NCBI GenBank assembly: GCA_012972835.1
Contig: JABDHK010000045.1
Coordinates: 143,063 to 207,062, forward strand
Source: Chlorobiaceae bacterium
GTDB taxonomy: Bacteria > Bacteroidota > Chlorobiia > Chlorobiales > Chlorobiaceae
Direction of reading: 5' to 3'
Length of the DNA stretch: 64,000 bases
The translations under genes were made by a program, and so were the position numbers. Under the pieces are notes generated by a model. The model saw only the letters and a list, made by a program, of their open reading frames with translations, did not search any database and was not told the DNA's origin. Below, piece by piece: positions 48,201 through 55,580 of the stretch; the stretch's first letter is position 1, and each line of letters begins with the position of its first letter.

Positions 48201-49797
48201 CCCTCGAAAGGGTGCGCAACTGCACTCCTATGTCGGCTGCAGCAATATAAAGAGAGTACTCATCCTTGGTCAGCCAACCTGTCATGTGTATTCGCTCACC
48301 ATAACCACTCTGTTCGATACTCTCTCGAAGTGTTTTACAATAGCCCTGCTCGGTAGCTTCACCAACAAAAAAAAGTGAACATCGTTTGTTATTGACCAGG
48401 CTTGATGCCAGCCATGACTCAAGCAAACGGTGGCTAAGTTTGTAGGGGGTAGGCATTCCGAAACTGCATACCACGATGTCATCATCGGCAAGACCAAGCT
48501 TGTGACGAGCTTCAGCACGGGTATGAGTAGGGGATGGAACACGTAACAGGGGAATGACCTCATACTGAAGGCTGTCGTTGTTGCTATACCACAATGAGCT
48601 AAGCTTTCTGGCATACCTTGAATGGACAATTACCCCCTCGGCACAACGCAGCACGTCAAAGTTGCATGGATAAGTCTCCTCAACATCAGATAACCCCGTC
48701 GGACTGGATAACTGAACGAGCGCCTTATACCCATGAGAACGGTATAAAAGAGAGGCAAAGCTGTCGCGCGGGATCTCCGAGTAATCACGATGGGCTAAAA
48801 AATTTGAAAGAAAAAAATCGTGTAACACAACAATGCCGGGAACCTCATTGAGCAGGTCAAACATATAATTATGAAAATGTGAGTTACCTATGTGATAAAG
48901 CACATGATCATAATCATCGGCATGCTCCCTCAACCATGCAGCAGTTCGCACCTGGCAGTTATCCCTGATCCATCTGTCTGAAATCTCATCCTGTTCCACA
49001 ATCACCTCTATATTATAATAACGAGATAATTCAGGGAGGAGGTCACTACTGTAATCGCTGATGCCTGATCGCTGAGGTGGCAGGGGTGAAACATAGGCAA
49101 GATTTTGTCTCTGTGGTAGCTCCAGAGCTACAGAGAGTGCTGTTGATTGTTCGTACCATGCCTCCAAAACGCTTAAAGCGTTAACAACCTGGCACTCCAA
49201 CGAACTCTCACCTTTTTCATCGAGAGCCACAACTCGTCCTTCATCAATAGTGAGCTTACGTAGCCATTCACGGCGAGCCAATCCGTCACTGGTCAGGAAA
49301 AACAAGGGAGGTTTGTTGTTCTTATCCAGCTGCAAAATTATTTTTATAAACGTATCAAAAGGATGAGAAGGCAACAGCAACACAATTGGAAAACTGTATG
49401 TTACAATTTCAAAGGAGCTTATTGAGGTTTTTCCCTCTAAAAGTCTTTCTATTGCACCAGTAAGGAGAACAATATCCGGCTTCAAGCTTGCAAGAAAAGC
49501 TTGGAGAACCATTGTTGAAATTTCCTCCTGGCAGGCATCTACAGGAGTGTTGTGCTTTACAAATTCAGGTTGAGTATACCATAACCTGATGTTTTCCCGT
49601 GGTAGGATCCCGTTGAAAGCTGCCCGCAACGGTTCAATGGTATTGGTAAAAAGCCCGTCAAGGGCAAGGATGACCTCATGCTCACCCTTGCGACGGCATA
49701 ACTCCTGAACCAATTCAATACTGTTAGGGTGAGCATTTTTCTGTAACACCTGCAGAACTACAACAATTCTCATTTTATTATAATAAATGGTAGCCAT
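45271..49797 (-). CDS. Giant fusion of three GT4-family glycosyltransferases
   Basis: 1508 residues. Residues ~1-220 are poorly conserved (VVVLQVL start). Then three GT-B/GT4 units: ~230-640 (LAYVSPLPPQRSGISDYSSD... EATE...LDCLNYGVATLVNANGSMEEL), ~660-1070 (FIDVSELVLKDLKTGIQRVV; ILMVGTVEPRKGYLQV; SEGEGFGLPLIEA), and ~1100-1508 (LVLAGGENGGAKVFLLEL; PANFWVHKNHEVLL; SLYEGFGLPVIEAMAAG). Units two and three keep the EGFGLPxIEA donor motif; unit one has the changed form. Such proteins build a short oligosaccharide in one polypeptide. ATG at 49797 is the longest start; the internal ATG at about 49773 (MRIVVVLQ) fits the family better. No Shine-Dalgarno. Confidence 0.9.
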   Translation of the reverse strand: MATIYYNKMRIVVVLQVLQKNAHPNSIELVQELCRRKGEHEVILALDGLFTNTIEPLRAAFNGILPRENIRLWYTQPEFVKHNTPVDACQEEISTMVLQAFLASLKPDIVLLTGAIERLLEGKTSISSFEIVTYSFPIVLLLPSHPFDTFIKIILQLDKNNKPPLFFLTSDGLARREWLRKLTIDEGRVVALDEKGESSLECQVVNALSVLEAWYEQSTALSVALELPQRQNLAYVSPLPPQRSGISDYSSDLLPELSRYYNIEVIVEQDEISDRWIRDNCQVRTAAWLREHADDYDHVLYHIGNSHFHNYMFDLLNEVPGIVVLHDFFLSNFLAHRDYSEIPRDSFASLLYRSHGYKALVQLSSPTGLSDVEETYPCNFDVLRCAEGVIVHSRYARKLSSLWYSNNDSLQYEVIPLLRVPSPTHTRAEARHKLGLADDDIVVCSFGMPTPYKLSHRLLESWLASSLVNNKRCSLFFVGEATEQGYCKTLRESIEQSGYGERIHMTGWLTKDEYSLYIAAADIGVQLRTLSRGETSAAVLDCLNYGVATLVNANGSMEELPEDCVLKLKDQFTPSELTKALEYLVDNASIRKKLGETARNFTHTFHSPHRVAEQYRAALERFSSSPQKIRNSVLRSIGRHDSTLSGQANLADSFPVPLPARQLFIDVSELVLKDLKTGIQRVVRSVLMELLEHPPKGYRIEPVYVETDEQGFHCRYARQFSLNLFSISIPSPHLFTDEEVEIHSGDIYLALDLCYTMRHSKKFFEKFRNTGGQLYFVIYDLLPCFFPQYFHPGIDREHNEWMEIAAQSDGVLCISRSVADDVKEWFDKAQPLRYRPFKIGWFHLGADIENSMPTRGFLEGFDKTVEKLSKSPTILMVGTVEPRKGYLQVVKACELLWMSGMKVNLVIVGKKGWLVEKFENRLIRHKQLNKQLFWYQAISDEALQKLYEAADGLVMASEGEGFGLPLIEAAQHDCPILARDLPVFREVAGEHASYFSGNSPLQLAIALKQWIGKLKKGVARQSSGMPCLTWKECAVQIVNLLSDDKDSQWVYRWKPDTTSKQKINSVEHRFVKKSLKCIAVDLTLVLAGGENGGAKVFLLELLLMLARMQPKTRFILLTRESSHNELAMLDRPNIERVMVVADLPPATVANDKQTEKNAGMIQNIFSWWKRTVKRWKRSLKKRIHRKNQGMPNANKTLREMGVELLYCPFTSLDYAEADIPAVCTVHDLQYKTYPEFFTDEEVALRDRWFIDTCERSTMLVAISEYSRISALYHGDFNPDKIRTIYHRMAHRICSGNGQDKEEDNMVLNRLDLERDHYFLYPANFWVHKNHEVLLTAFELAIAHGLALNMKLVCTGAPTERQRFLIGMVSSMGLAERVIFPGYLPNNELAVVLSNSAGLIFPSLYEGFGLPVIEAMAAGIPVACSNTRALPEITSDAALLFNPDNPEEIAQAMVSLTRDESLRARLIEAGLLRAQEFSDRERMAREYWNLFEEAINPMPELSRGRWSVM

Positions 49798-50310
49798 GAG
49801 AGCATTTCAAGTGCTCCCTTTTTATCGATTCGCCAAAGTTAGTGGCGAAAATAATATAAAATTCGTAAGCAGAAGAACAACCTCATGCATTTTAACACTT
49901 ATGATGGCTGATGTTACGGCAGTTCCTTTCAAACACAGGATAGTATCGTCGAGAAAATTTAAAATGCTTTGAGTGCAATAATGAATTTTTTATCTTATCA
50001 GGTTCGGGCTCGTTGGTAGCGGTAAAGCTACAAGCGTACTGTTGCCGTGCTTTTGGTTTATTTATGATTTTTTATCGTTAATGCTAAAAGTGTGGTATTT
50101 TTTGTTTGTTTGTTTTTTTATTTTTGTGTAACCTAAATGCATCAGTAAATAATACGGATGATAGGGAAGTGTATTAATAGGGTAATGTTAAGTCAGGATA
50201 TGATGTTCATTATGAAAATAATGCGATGTAGTAGCGGAGCAGATTGCTTTTTTATTTAAATTTCAGTTAATAATTACTCTCTCGGATAACAACTAAAAAA
50301 ATACAATACT
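49798..50310. other. Divergent intergenic region, 513 bases
   Basis: AT-rich stretch between the minus-strand GT4 giant and the plus-strand surface protein. Both need a promoter here. No gene is supported; a 61-codon frame (49787-49972) overlapping the minus-strand gene start shows no coding texture. A weak hairpin (GTAGC/GCTAC, 50016-50031) is not followed by a T run. Confidence 0.6.
50244..50273 (+). promoter_or_regulatory. Possible promoter of the surface-protein gene
   Basis: A TTGCTT (50244-50249) and a TAATAA (50268-50273) lie 18 bases apart in an AT-rich context, 37 bases before the start codon at 50311. Only the fit to a sigma-70 pattern supports it. The leader that follows is A-rich with no Shine-Dalgarno (AACTAAAAAAATACAATACT just before ATG). 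Confidence 0.25.
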
Positions 50311-53300
50311 ATGTCAATTTACACTTCGCAAATTCAACAGCTTTATGTGGCCTATTTTGGGCGACCTGCGGATGCAGATGGATTAGCTTTTTGGGAACTT
50401 CAGGCTGCAAACTCAGGCGGAAGCGCATCGACCTTTGCGGCAATCAGTGCTTCATTTGCGACCTCTGCCGAGTACTTGGCCACCTATGCCGGTCTTACGG
50501 CATACCAGAAAATTGACGCAGTTTACACAAATCTTTTGCATCGCACAGCTGATGATATTGGTCGTGCCTATTGGGGTGACAAGCTTGCTTTGGGTGCGCT
50601 GACTATCGATAATTTTGTTACAGAAATTCTTAAATCAGCACTTCAGGGTCCTAACGCTGCGGACAAGGCTACAGTTCAGAGCAAAATTGACGCCTCAGTT
50701 GCATTCACTGCTGCCTTGGTGACTCCTGAACAAAAATCAGCGTATACAGCGTCTGCTGCCAATGCTTCAGAGGTTGCATGGCTTGCCGGTATATACGATG
50801 CTACCACAGAGGCCGCTGCAATTGCGCCAGCTACTCTGAATACAACTATTGCGAATCTTGTCAGTTTGCATGATACCTACACACTCACTTCAGTTCCGTA
50901 TACCGGACCAGCACACAATGTGTTTCTTGCACCATTGGTTTCTAACGGAGCTGGATCATCTATTGTTAACTCCCTTCAAAATGGAGATATCCTTACAGGA
51001 AGAGGCGTAAACCCAACATTGACTGCGACATTGGGTGCTTATGACGTTCTTGGTCTCAGTGGTGTAGGTAACAGTGTTCAGCCGACACTTAACGGTATTC
51101 AAACCATTAATGTTAATTTTAATGGTTCATTCAGTGCAGGTAGTGGTGCCTTTCTCACACCTGGCTCGGTCACTAAGCTTGATTTGCAGAACGCAACTGG
51201 TGTTCAAACCGTTAATATCACAGGGATAACTGATCCTCATAATAGCGTTTCAGTAACTAACTTCACAGCGGTTCCAACAAATCTCTCGGTAGCTAATACC
51301 AGCAGCCCAGCAGGTTCTGTGACATTCGCAACACTTGACGCAGCAGCAAAAAGTGCAACAGATGTAACAAAGTTAACCGTCACTAATGTTAATGTCGGTA
51401 CACTGAATCTGAATAGCGGTACTGGTAATGGCATTGAGACGGTAAATCTTGTTTCCGCTGGTTCAGGCGCAAACACACTTGGATCATTCAACGATTCAGA
51501 TATCACAACGCTGAATATTTCTGGAGCCGCAGATCTCAAGATCGGTTCAATCGGTTATAACAATCAGGGTAAGTTTATAACGGTAGATGGCTCTACAGCT
51601 ACAGGCAACCTTAACCTCACTCTTGATTCGCTGCAGGGGGCTGCTACAGCAACAAAATATGGTACAACTGGTGGTGATGTACTCTTTACCGTGAAAACTG
51701 GTTCTGGTGCAGATACAATCAACTCCACAATTAATTTCGGTAACGGCAATGACATCGTTGATGCCGGTTCTGCTCCTTTAGGCGGTGTTGATACTCTTGC
51801 TCTGAGCAGCACTCATACCCAGTCCTTTACTGACTTTGCAACCTACAAAAATTTTGAAGCTGTAACGGTAACCCGTACAGATGGTGGTAGCGGATATGCA
51901 ATTCTCACGGTAGACTCAAAGAATGTCACCGGTGATCAGACATTCTCTCTGGTTAACCAGACCGATACAGCAAGTGCTCCGACAGAGTATGACCTCAATA
52001 ATCTTTCTGCTGTAGAAGCAATACAGATCACCATTGCCCATAGCGGTTTGCAGGCTACATCAAGCGCTAACAATGATGGTCTTCTTGGTAACAACTTGAT
52101 TGTGGCTAATCTTGCTACACAGACAACCAACGACACCGTAGGTGTTACCGTTATTGATGGTCTTAACACCGAGCCTCGTTTCAACTTCCAGCTGTCAGCA
52201 CCAGGTGCAGAGAACATCATTATCACAGATAGCGACACAGAGTCTAACACCGTTCTGCTGAACAACTTTGCTGATCATACCGGTACCATTACCTTGACTG
52301 GTGGAGTTGCAACTCAGTTCCTGAATCTTGATGCTTCAGCCAATGGTTATGGACTTGACGTATCTGGTCTTGCCGTTGACCTTAAAAACATCGTATCCAA
52401 AGCAGGGAATCTTGACCCTGTTGTTTCAGGTGTATACAGTGGCGATTATCGCACAACCTACAATGCCACAGGTGGCGGAGAACTTCTGACAGCAGCAAAC
52501 ATCATTGGAACTGGCGAAAAGAGTGATGTCATTGTTCGTGTAGTTGGAACCAATCTTGTTGGTGGCGTTGCATTAGGCGGGCAGAACATTCAGCTTGGCA
52601 GCGGTAACGACACAGTTATCTTTGCAAATCGTTCATCTTTCAAAGACACGATCCACACATCTGGTCTGACTATTGCCGACACGGTTAGTGGTGGCACAGG
52701 TCAGGACACTATCATTCTTGATGGTTCAGGTTATCAGCAGCTTGGAGCAAGCGAATGGACCAATCTGACTGGAATTGATGTTCTTCGTCTTGCAGGTGCA
52801 CCAGGCAGTACTTATCAGCTTAATGCCGCTAATGTAGAAGGTTTTTATTCTACCAATGGTTATGATGGTCATACTTTTAGCGGTGGTAGCGGTGGTAGCG
52901 GTGGTAGCGGCTATTACACCGGTGGCAGTGGCACAGGCGGCTCAACAGGAGAAGTATCCGGCACTGGCTATTCTAGTTCTTTATCTTTACCAGGAAGCGG
53001 TGCAATTAATTTGGCTTCTGGTTCTGGTAGTGGTGTTGTTTATACTGGTCATGGTGTTGTTTATACGCCTGGTACCTTGGGTGCAACCACATCAACCACA
53101 CCTTTTGTAATCAAGATAACCAATGAGTTTGTCGCTCAGACCGATGCGCACAATAACCTGACCATTATAAACAATGATGGTAATTTGGCTTCTGGCAATG
53201 AGAACACAGCGACGATTAACCTTCGCGAACTGAATGCGGCACATAATGTAGTCTTTGACGGACCAAATGGTAACAAGTGGGATTTCTACTCTGGCAGCGG

Positions 53301-55170
53301 TACTGTGCGCCATGCTCAGCAGATCGTTCAGGTCAGTGACGCAAGTTCAAACGGTTTAAATAAGCTGGATGGCGGAAACCCTGATTTTACCTACTACGGT
53401 ACAGGCAAAGCTACCGGTTTAACACAATCAGCGTCTAATATTGAGTGGAATGCTACCCGCTTTATCGACGGTAGCAACAACAATATTTATCAGGTATGGA
53501 ATACGGCAGAGGTTACTGCAGCTGACCTGGCAAACACAAAGAACTTCGATACCATTGAGTTCCGTACAGACAAAACAGGAAGTGCATCGGCTCCTCAAAC
53601 ACTGGCCTTGACGTTGACTGATACCGTGCTTCATAATCTGGTACAGCCTCTCCGTACAGCATCTGCAGCTGCTCCTGACAGATTGTGGATTCAGGCAGTT
53701 AATAGCTATGACTCAAGTGCAGCCGATGTGACCGGGTACGCTCAGCTGAACATTGATGCATCGCAGTTGACATCAAAGTCCGACCTTGTAGTTTATGCAA
53801 GTGGTGATGCTGATATTATTCGCGCTGGTGGTGGTAATGATGTGATCTATGCGTTCGACCCAGTCAATGGCGATGGCATAGGAAAGAACCTTGGTGGTGC
53901 CCTTATCAATGGTGGCGGTGGAGAAGACTATATCTACCTTGGTGTTCATAAGAATGCGGATACCATTAATGTCGATACAGTTGACAACATTGTCCATTTG
54001 TTTGGTTTCGATGCGAGTGGTAGTATAGGACTTGATGTCATCAACATCAGCGCCGATTCTACGGTTTATTTAGAGACACACAATACTATTTCAGGTGGTG
54101 GAATCATCAATGTTACTGACGGCACCGTAGCGATCGATAGCATCTTCCAGGCTGACCATTTGAACATACATGGTGGTGTTACAACTCTTACGAATTCATG
54201 GAGTCAGTATATCCTTATTGATGCATCCAGCACGCTTAATTTGGGTCTGCATAATTCACCTGATATCATCGCAATCACGGGTGGCAGCAGCGTATTCCTG
54301 AATGATTCCTATAGAGACGTCTTGAATGTGACTGGCGGTACTACAGTTCTTGGTTCCACTCCTACTCATTCAATTGGACTAGATCTTATCCACTTTACAG
54401 CTGGAACAGCCTCTGTTGATTTGGGTACACATTCTTTTGGGGTTGATACAATCACAGTTTCCACAGTTTCTGGATCAGGTACAGATGCCACAATCCTCCA
54501 CACCTATGGATCTGGTGAGACGATTACTGTAAATCCAGGGACAACCAGTCATATCAGCGGTGATTTTGGATCGTGGACATCAGGTACAGCTACGACAGGA
54601 CACCTTATTGTTGCCGTTGATTCTGTTGCTGCATCTGCAGGTACTGATACCATCCTTTTGACTCATACCGCATCTAGCCTTGGTGGCACAACAATTCAGT
54701 CTGGTATCGCAAACCTCTCTGGTAATGCTGACCACATTATTGACGTCACAGGTGCAATTATTGGTGCTAATCCAAATTACGATACCTTCGACTTGACAGC
54801 ATTATCAACAGTTTCGCTGTCAATTACTATGCAAGGAGGGAATGTTATTCCTGGTACGACAGGGTTTGCAGTTAATGTAGATGGTGTCATTACGCTTTCA
54901 GGTACACCGACAGGTACGTTGCTAGATACTGCACACCGCATCCTGAATGATTTGGAAGTAAGCACATTTGCAAATGTTGTTGGGACTACCGTAACAAAAG
55001 TTCTTACGACAAGTCATGACTTCGTTTACAATGACAATGCCGGTGGTGCGTGGGTATTTGAAATCGGTGATGCTAATACTGGTCAGATAATCCATCTGGT
55101 TGGTATAACTAATGTAGACGGATTTAACTATACAACCCCTACAACAGGCAATCAGGTACATGTTATCTAA
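50311..55170 (+). CDS. DUF4214 surface protein with RTX-like motifs (S-layer candidate)
   Basis: 1619 residues with no cysteine. The N terminus (about 1-190, IYTSQIQQLYVAYFGRPADADGLAFWE... ADDIGRAYWGD) contains DUF4214 units. The remainder is Gly/Thr/Ser/Asn-rich beta structure with RTX-like motifs: GNGNDIVDAG near 475, LGSGNDTVIF at 762, GGGNDVIYAF near 1172. A Gly-Ser spacer begins at 857. No Sec signal peptide is seen; the RTX character suggests type I secretion through a C-terminal signal (inference). DUF4214 proteins with this build are usually large secreted or S-layer proteins. It is followed by a strong terminator, so it is probably a highly expressed single-gene unit, and Ser/Thr richness would suit O-glycosylation by the two GT41 proteins downstream. 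Confidence 0.85.
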   Translation: MSIYTSQIQQLYVAYFGRPADADGLAFWELQAANSGGSASTFAAISASFATSAEYLATYAGLTAYQKIDAVYTNLLHRTADDIGRAYWGDKLALGALTIDNFVTEILKSALQGPNAADKATVQSKIDASVAFTAALVTPEQKSAYTASAANASEVAWLAGIYDATTEAAAIAPATLNTTIANLVSLHDTYTLTSVPYTGPAHNVFLAPLVSNGAGSSIVNSLQNGDILTGRGVNPTLTATLGAYDVLGLSGVGNSVQPTLNGIQTINVNFNGSFSAGSGAFLTPGSVTKLDLQNATGVQTVNITGITDPHNSVSVTNFTAVPTNLSVANTSSPAGSVTFATLDAAAKSATDVTKLTVTNVNVGTLNLNSGTGNGIETVNLVSAGSGANTLGSFNDSDITTLNISGAADLKIGSIGYNNQGKFITVDGSTATGNLNLTLDSLQGAATATKYGTTGGDVLFTVKTGSGADTINSTINFGNGNDIVDAGSAPLGGVDTLALSSTHTQSFTDFATYKNFEAVTVTRTDGGSGYAILTVDSKNVTGDQTFSLVNQTDTASAPTEYDLNNLSAVEAIQITIAHSGLQATSSANNDGLLGNNLIVANLATQTTNDTVGVTVIDGLNTEPRFNFQLSAPGAENIIITDSDTESNTVLLNNFADHTGTITLTGGVATQFLNLDASANGYGLDVSGLAVDLKNIVSKAGNLDPVVSGVYSGDYRTTYNATGGGELLTAANIIGTGEKSDVIVRVVGTNLVGGVALGGQNIQLGSGNDTVIFANRSSFKDTIHTSGLTIADTVSGGTGQDTIILDGSGYQQLGASEWTNLTGIDVLRLAGAPGSTYQLNAANVEGFYSTNGYDGHTFSGGSGGSGGSGYYTGGSGTGGSTGEVSGTGYSSSLSLPGSGAINLASGSGSGVVYTGHGVVYTPGTLGATTSTTPFVIKITNEFVAQTDAHNNLTIINNDGNLASGNENTATINLRELNAAHNVVFDGPNGNKWDFYSGSGTVRHAQQIVQVSDASSNGLNKLDGGNPDFTYYGTGKATGLTQSASNIEWNATRFIDGSNNNIYQVWNTAEVTAADLANTKNFDTIEFRTDKTGSASAPQTLALTLTDTVLHNLVQPLRTASAAAPDRLWIQAVNSYDSSAADVTGYAQLNIDASQLTSKSDLVVYASGDADIIRAGGGNDVIYAFDPVNGDGIGKNLGGALINGGGGEDYIYLGVHKNADTINVDTVDNIVHLFGFDASGSIGLDVINISADSTVYLETHNTISGGGIINVTDGTVAIDSIFQADHLNIHGGVTTLTNSWSQYILIDASSTLNLGLHNSPDIIAITGGSSVFLNDSYRDVLNVTGGTTVLGSTPTHSIGLDLIHFTAGTASVDLGTHSFGVDTITVSTVSGSGTDATILHTYGSGETITVNPGTTSHISGDFGSWTSGTATTGHLIVAVDSVAASAGTDTILLTHTASSLGGTTIQSGIANLSGNADHIIDVTGAIIGANPNYDTFDLTALSTVSLSITMQGGNVIPGTTGFAVNVDGVITLSGTPTGTLLDTAHRILNDLEVSTFANVVGTTVTKVLTTSHDFVYNDNAGGAWVFEIGDANTGQIIHLVGITNVDGFNYTTPTTGNQVHVI
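52879..52950 (+). repeat. Gly-Ser coding microsatellite in the surface-protein gene
   Basis: Tandem copies of a nine-base AGCGGTGGT unit start at 52879, encoding (Ser-Gly-Gly) repeats from residue 857, and pass into variants reading GGSGTGGSTG. The block separates the two halves of the protein and is likely a flexible linker. Being a multiple of three, its copy number can vary without changing the frame. Confidence 0.7.
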
Positions 55171-55226
55171 CATGACTGAAGAAAAACAATGCTTGCCTCG
55201 GTAAAGCGTGTTTGCAGAAAAAAAAT

Positions 55227-55260
55227 AAAACCCCGTCTCTCAAAAGGAGGCGGGGTTTTT
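55227..55260 (+). terminator. Rho-independent terminator after the surface-protein gene
   Basis: AAAACCCCG paired with CGGGGTTTT, an inner partial stem and a short loop, and a T5 tail at 55256-55260, about 55 bases after the stop of the DUF4214 gene and ahead of the DUF6447-like gene. It separates the large surface gene from the downstream glycosylation genes. Confidence 0.9.
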
Positions 55261-55342
55261 ATTTATCTCTTTTAGGGGAGGGTTTTCATAACGAGTAGTT
55301 TAAAGAGACCAAGATTTATAACCAATAAAATGATGTTGTATC

Positions 55343-55549
55343 ATGAGCCAAGACCAAACAATCACTATTGATAATGTAGATTATCCACTATCAAGCCTGA
55401 CAGAAAATGCAAAGATGTTGTTATCAAATTTACAGTTCAGTGATAACGAGATTACACGTTTGAGTAACCTGCTGGCAGTTGTCAAAACAGCGAGAGGTAC
55501 CTATGCGCAGGCACTGAAATCCGAATTACTTCAATCTCCAAAACCTTAA
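55343..55549 (+). CDS. DUF6447-like small protein
   Basis: 68 residues. The order ITIDNVDYPLSSLTENAKMLLSNLQF, then NEITRLSNLLAVVKTARGTYAQALKSEL fits DUF6447, which has a short beta start and two helices. No signal peptide or membrane segment. It lies 31 bases ahead of the first GT41 gene and after the terminator of the surface protein, so it is probably co-transcribed with the GT41 genes. DUF6447 proteins recur next to glycosyltransferase or surface-protein genes, by my recollection; their function is unknown. A possible adaptor or regulator is only inference. Confidence 0.75.
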   Translation: MSQDQTITIDNVDYPLSSLTENAKMLLSNLQFSDNEITRLSNLLAVVKTARGTYAQALKSELLQSPKP

Positions 55550-55580
55550 TATTGAAATAAATATAAGGCTATCGACCCTT

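Noticed and set aside
50016..50031. Short hairpin in the divergent intergenic region
   Set aside because: Only a 5-base stem, no T run and no known regulatory motif.
51237..54000. Several antisense frames of 70-110 codons in the surface-protein gene
   Set aside because: They are shadows of a repetitive, low-complexity gene; none has a coherent motif.
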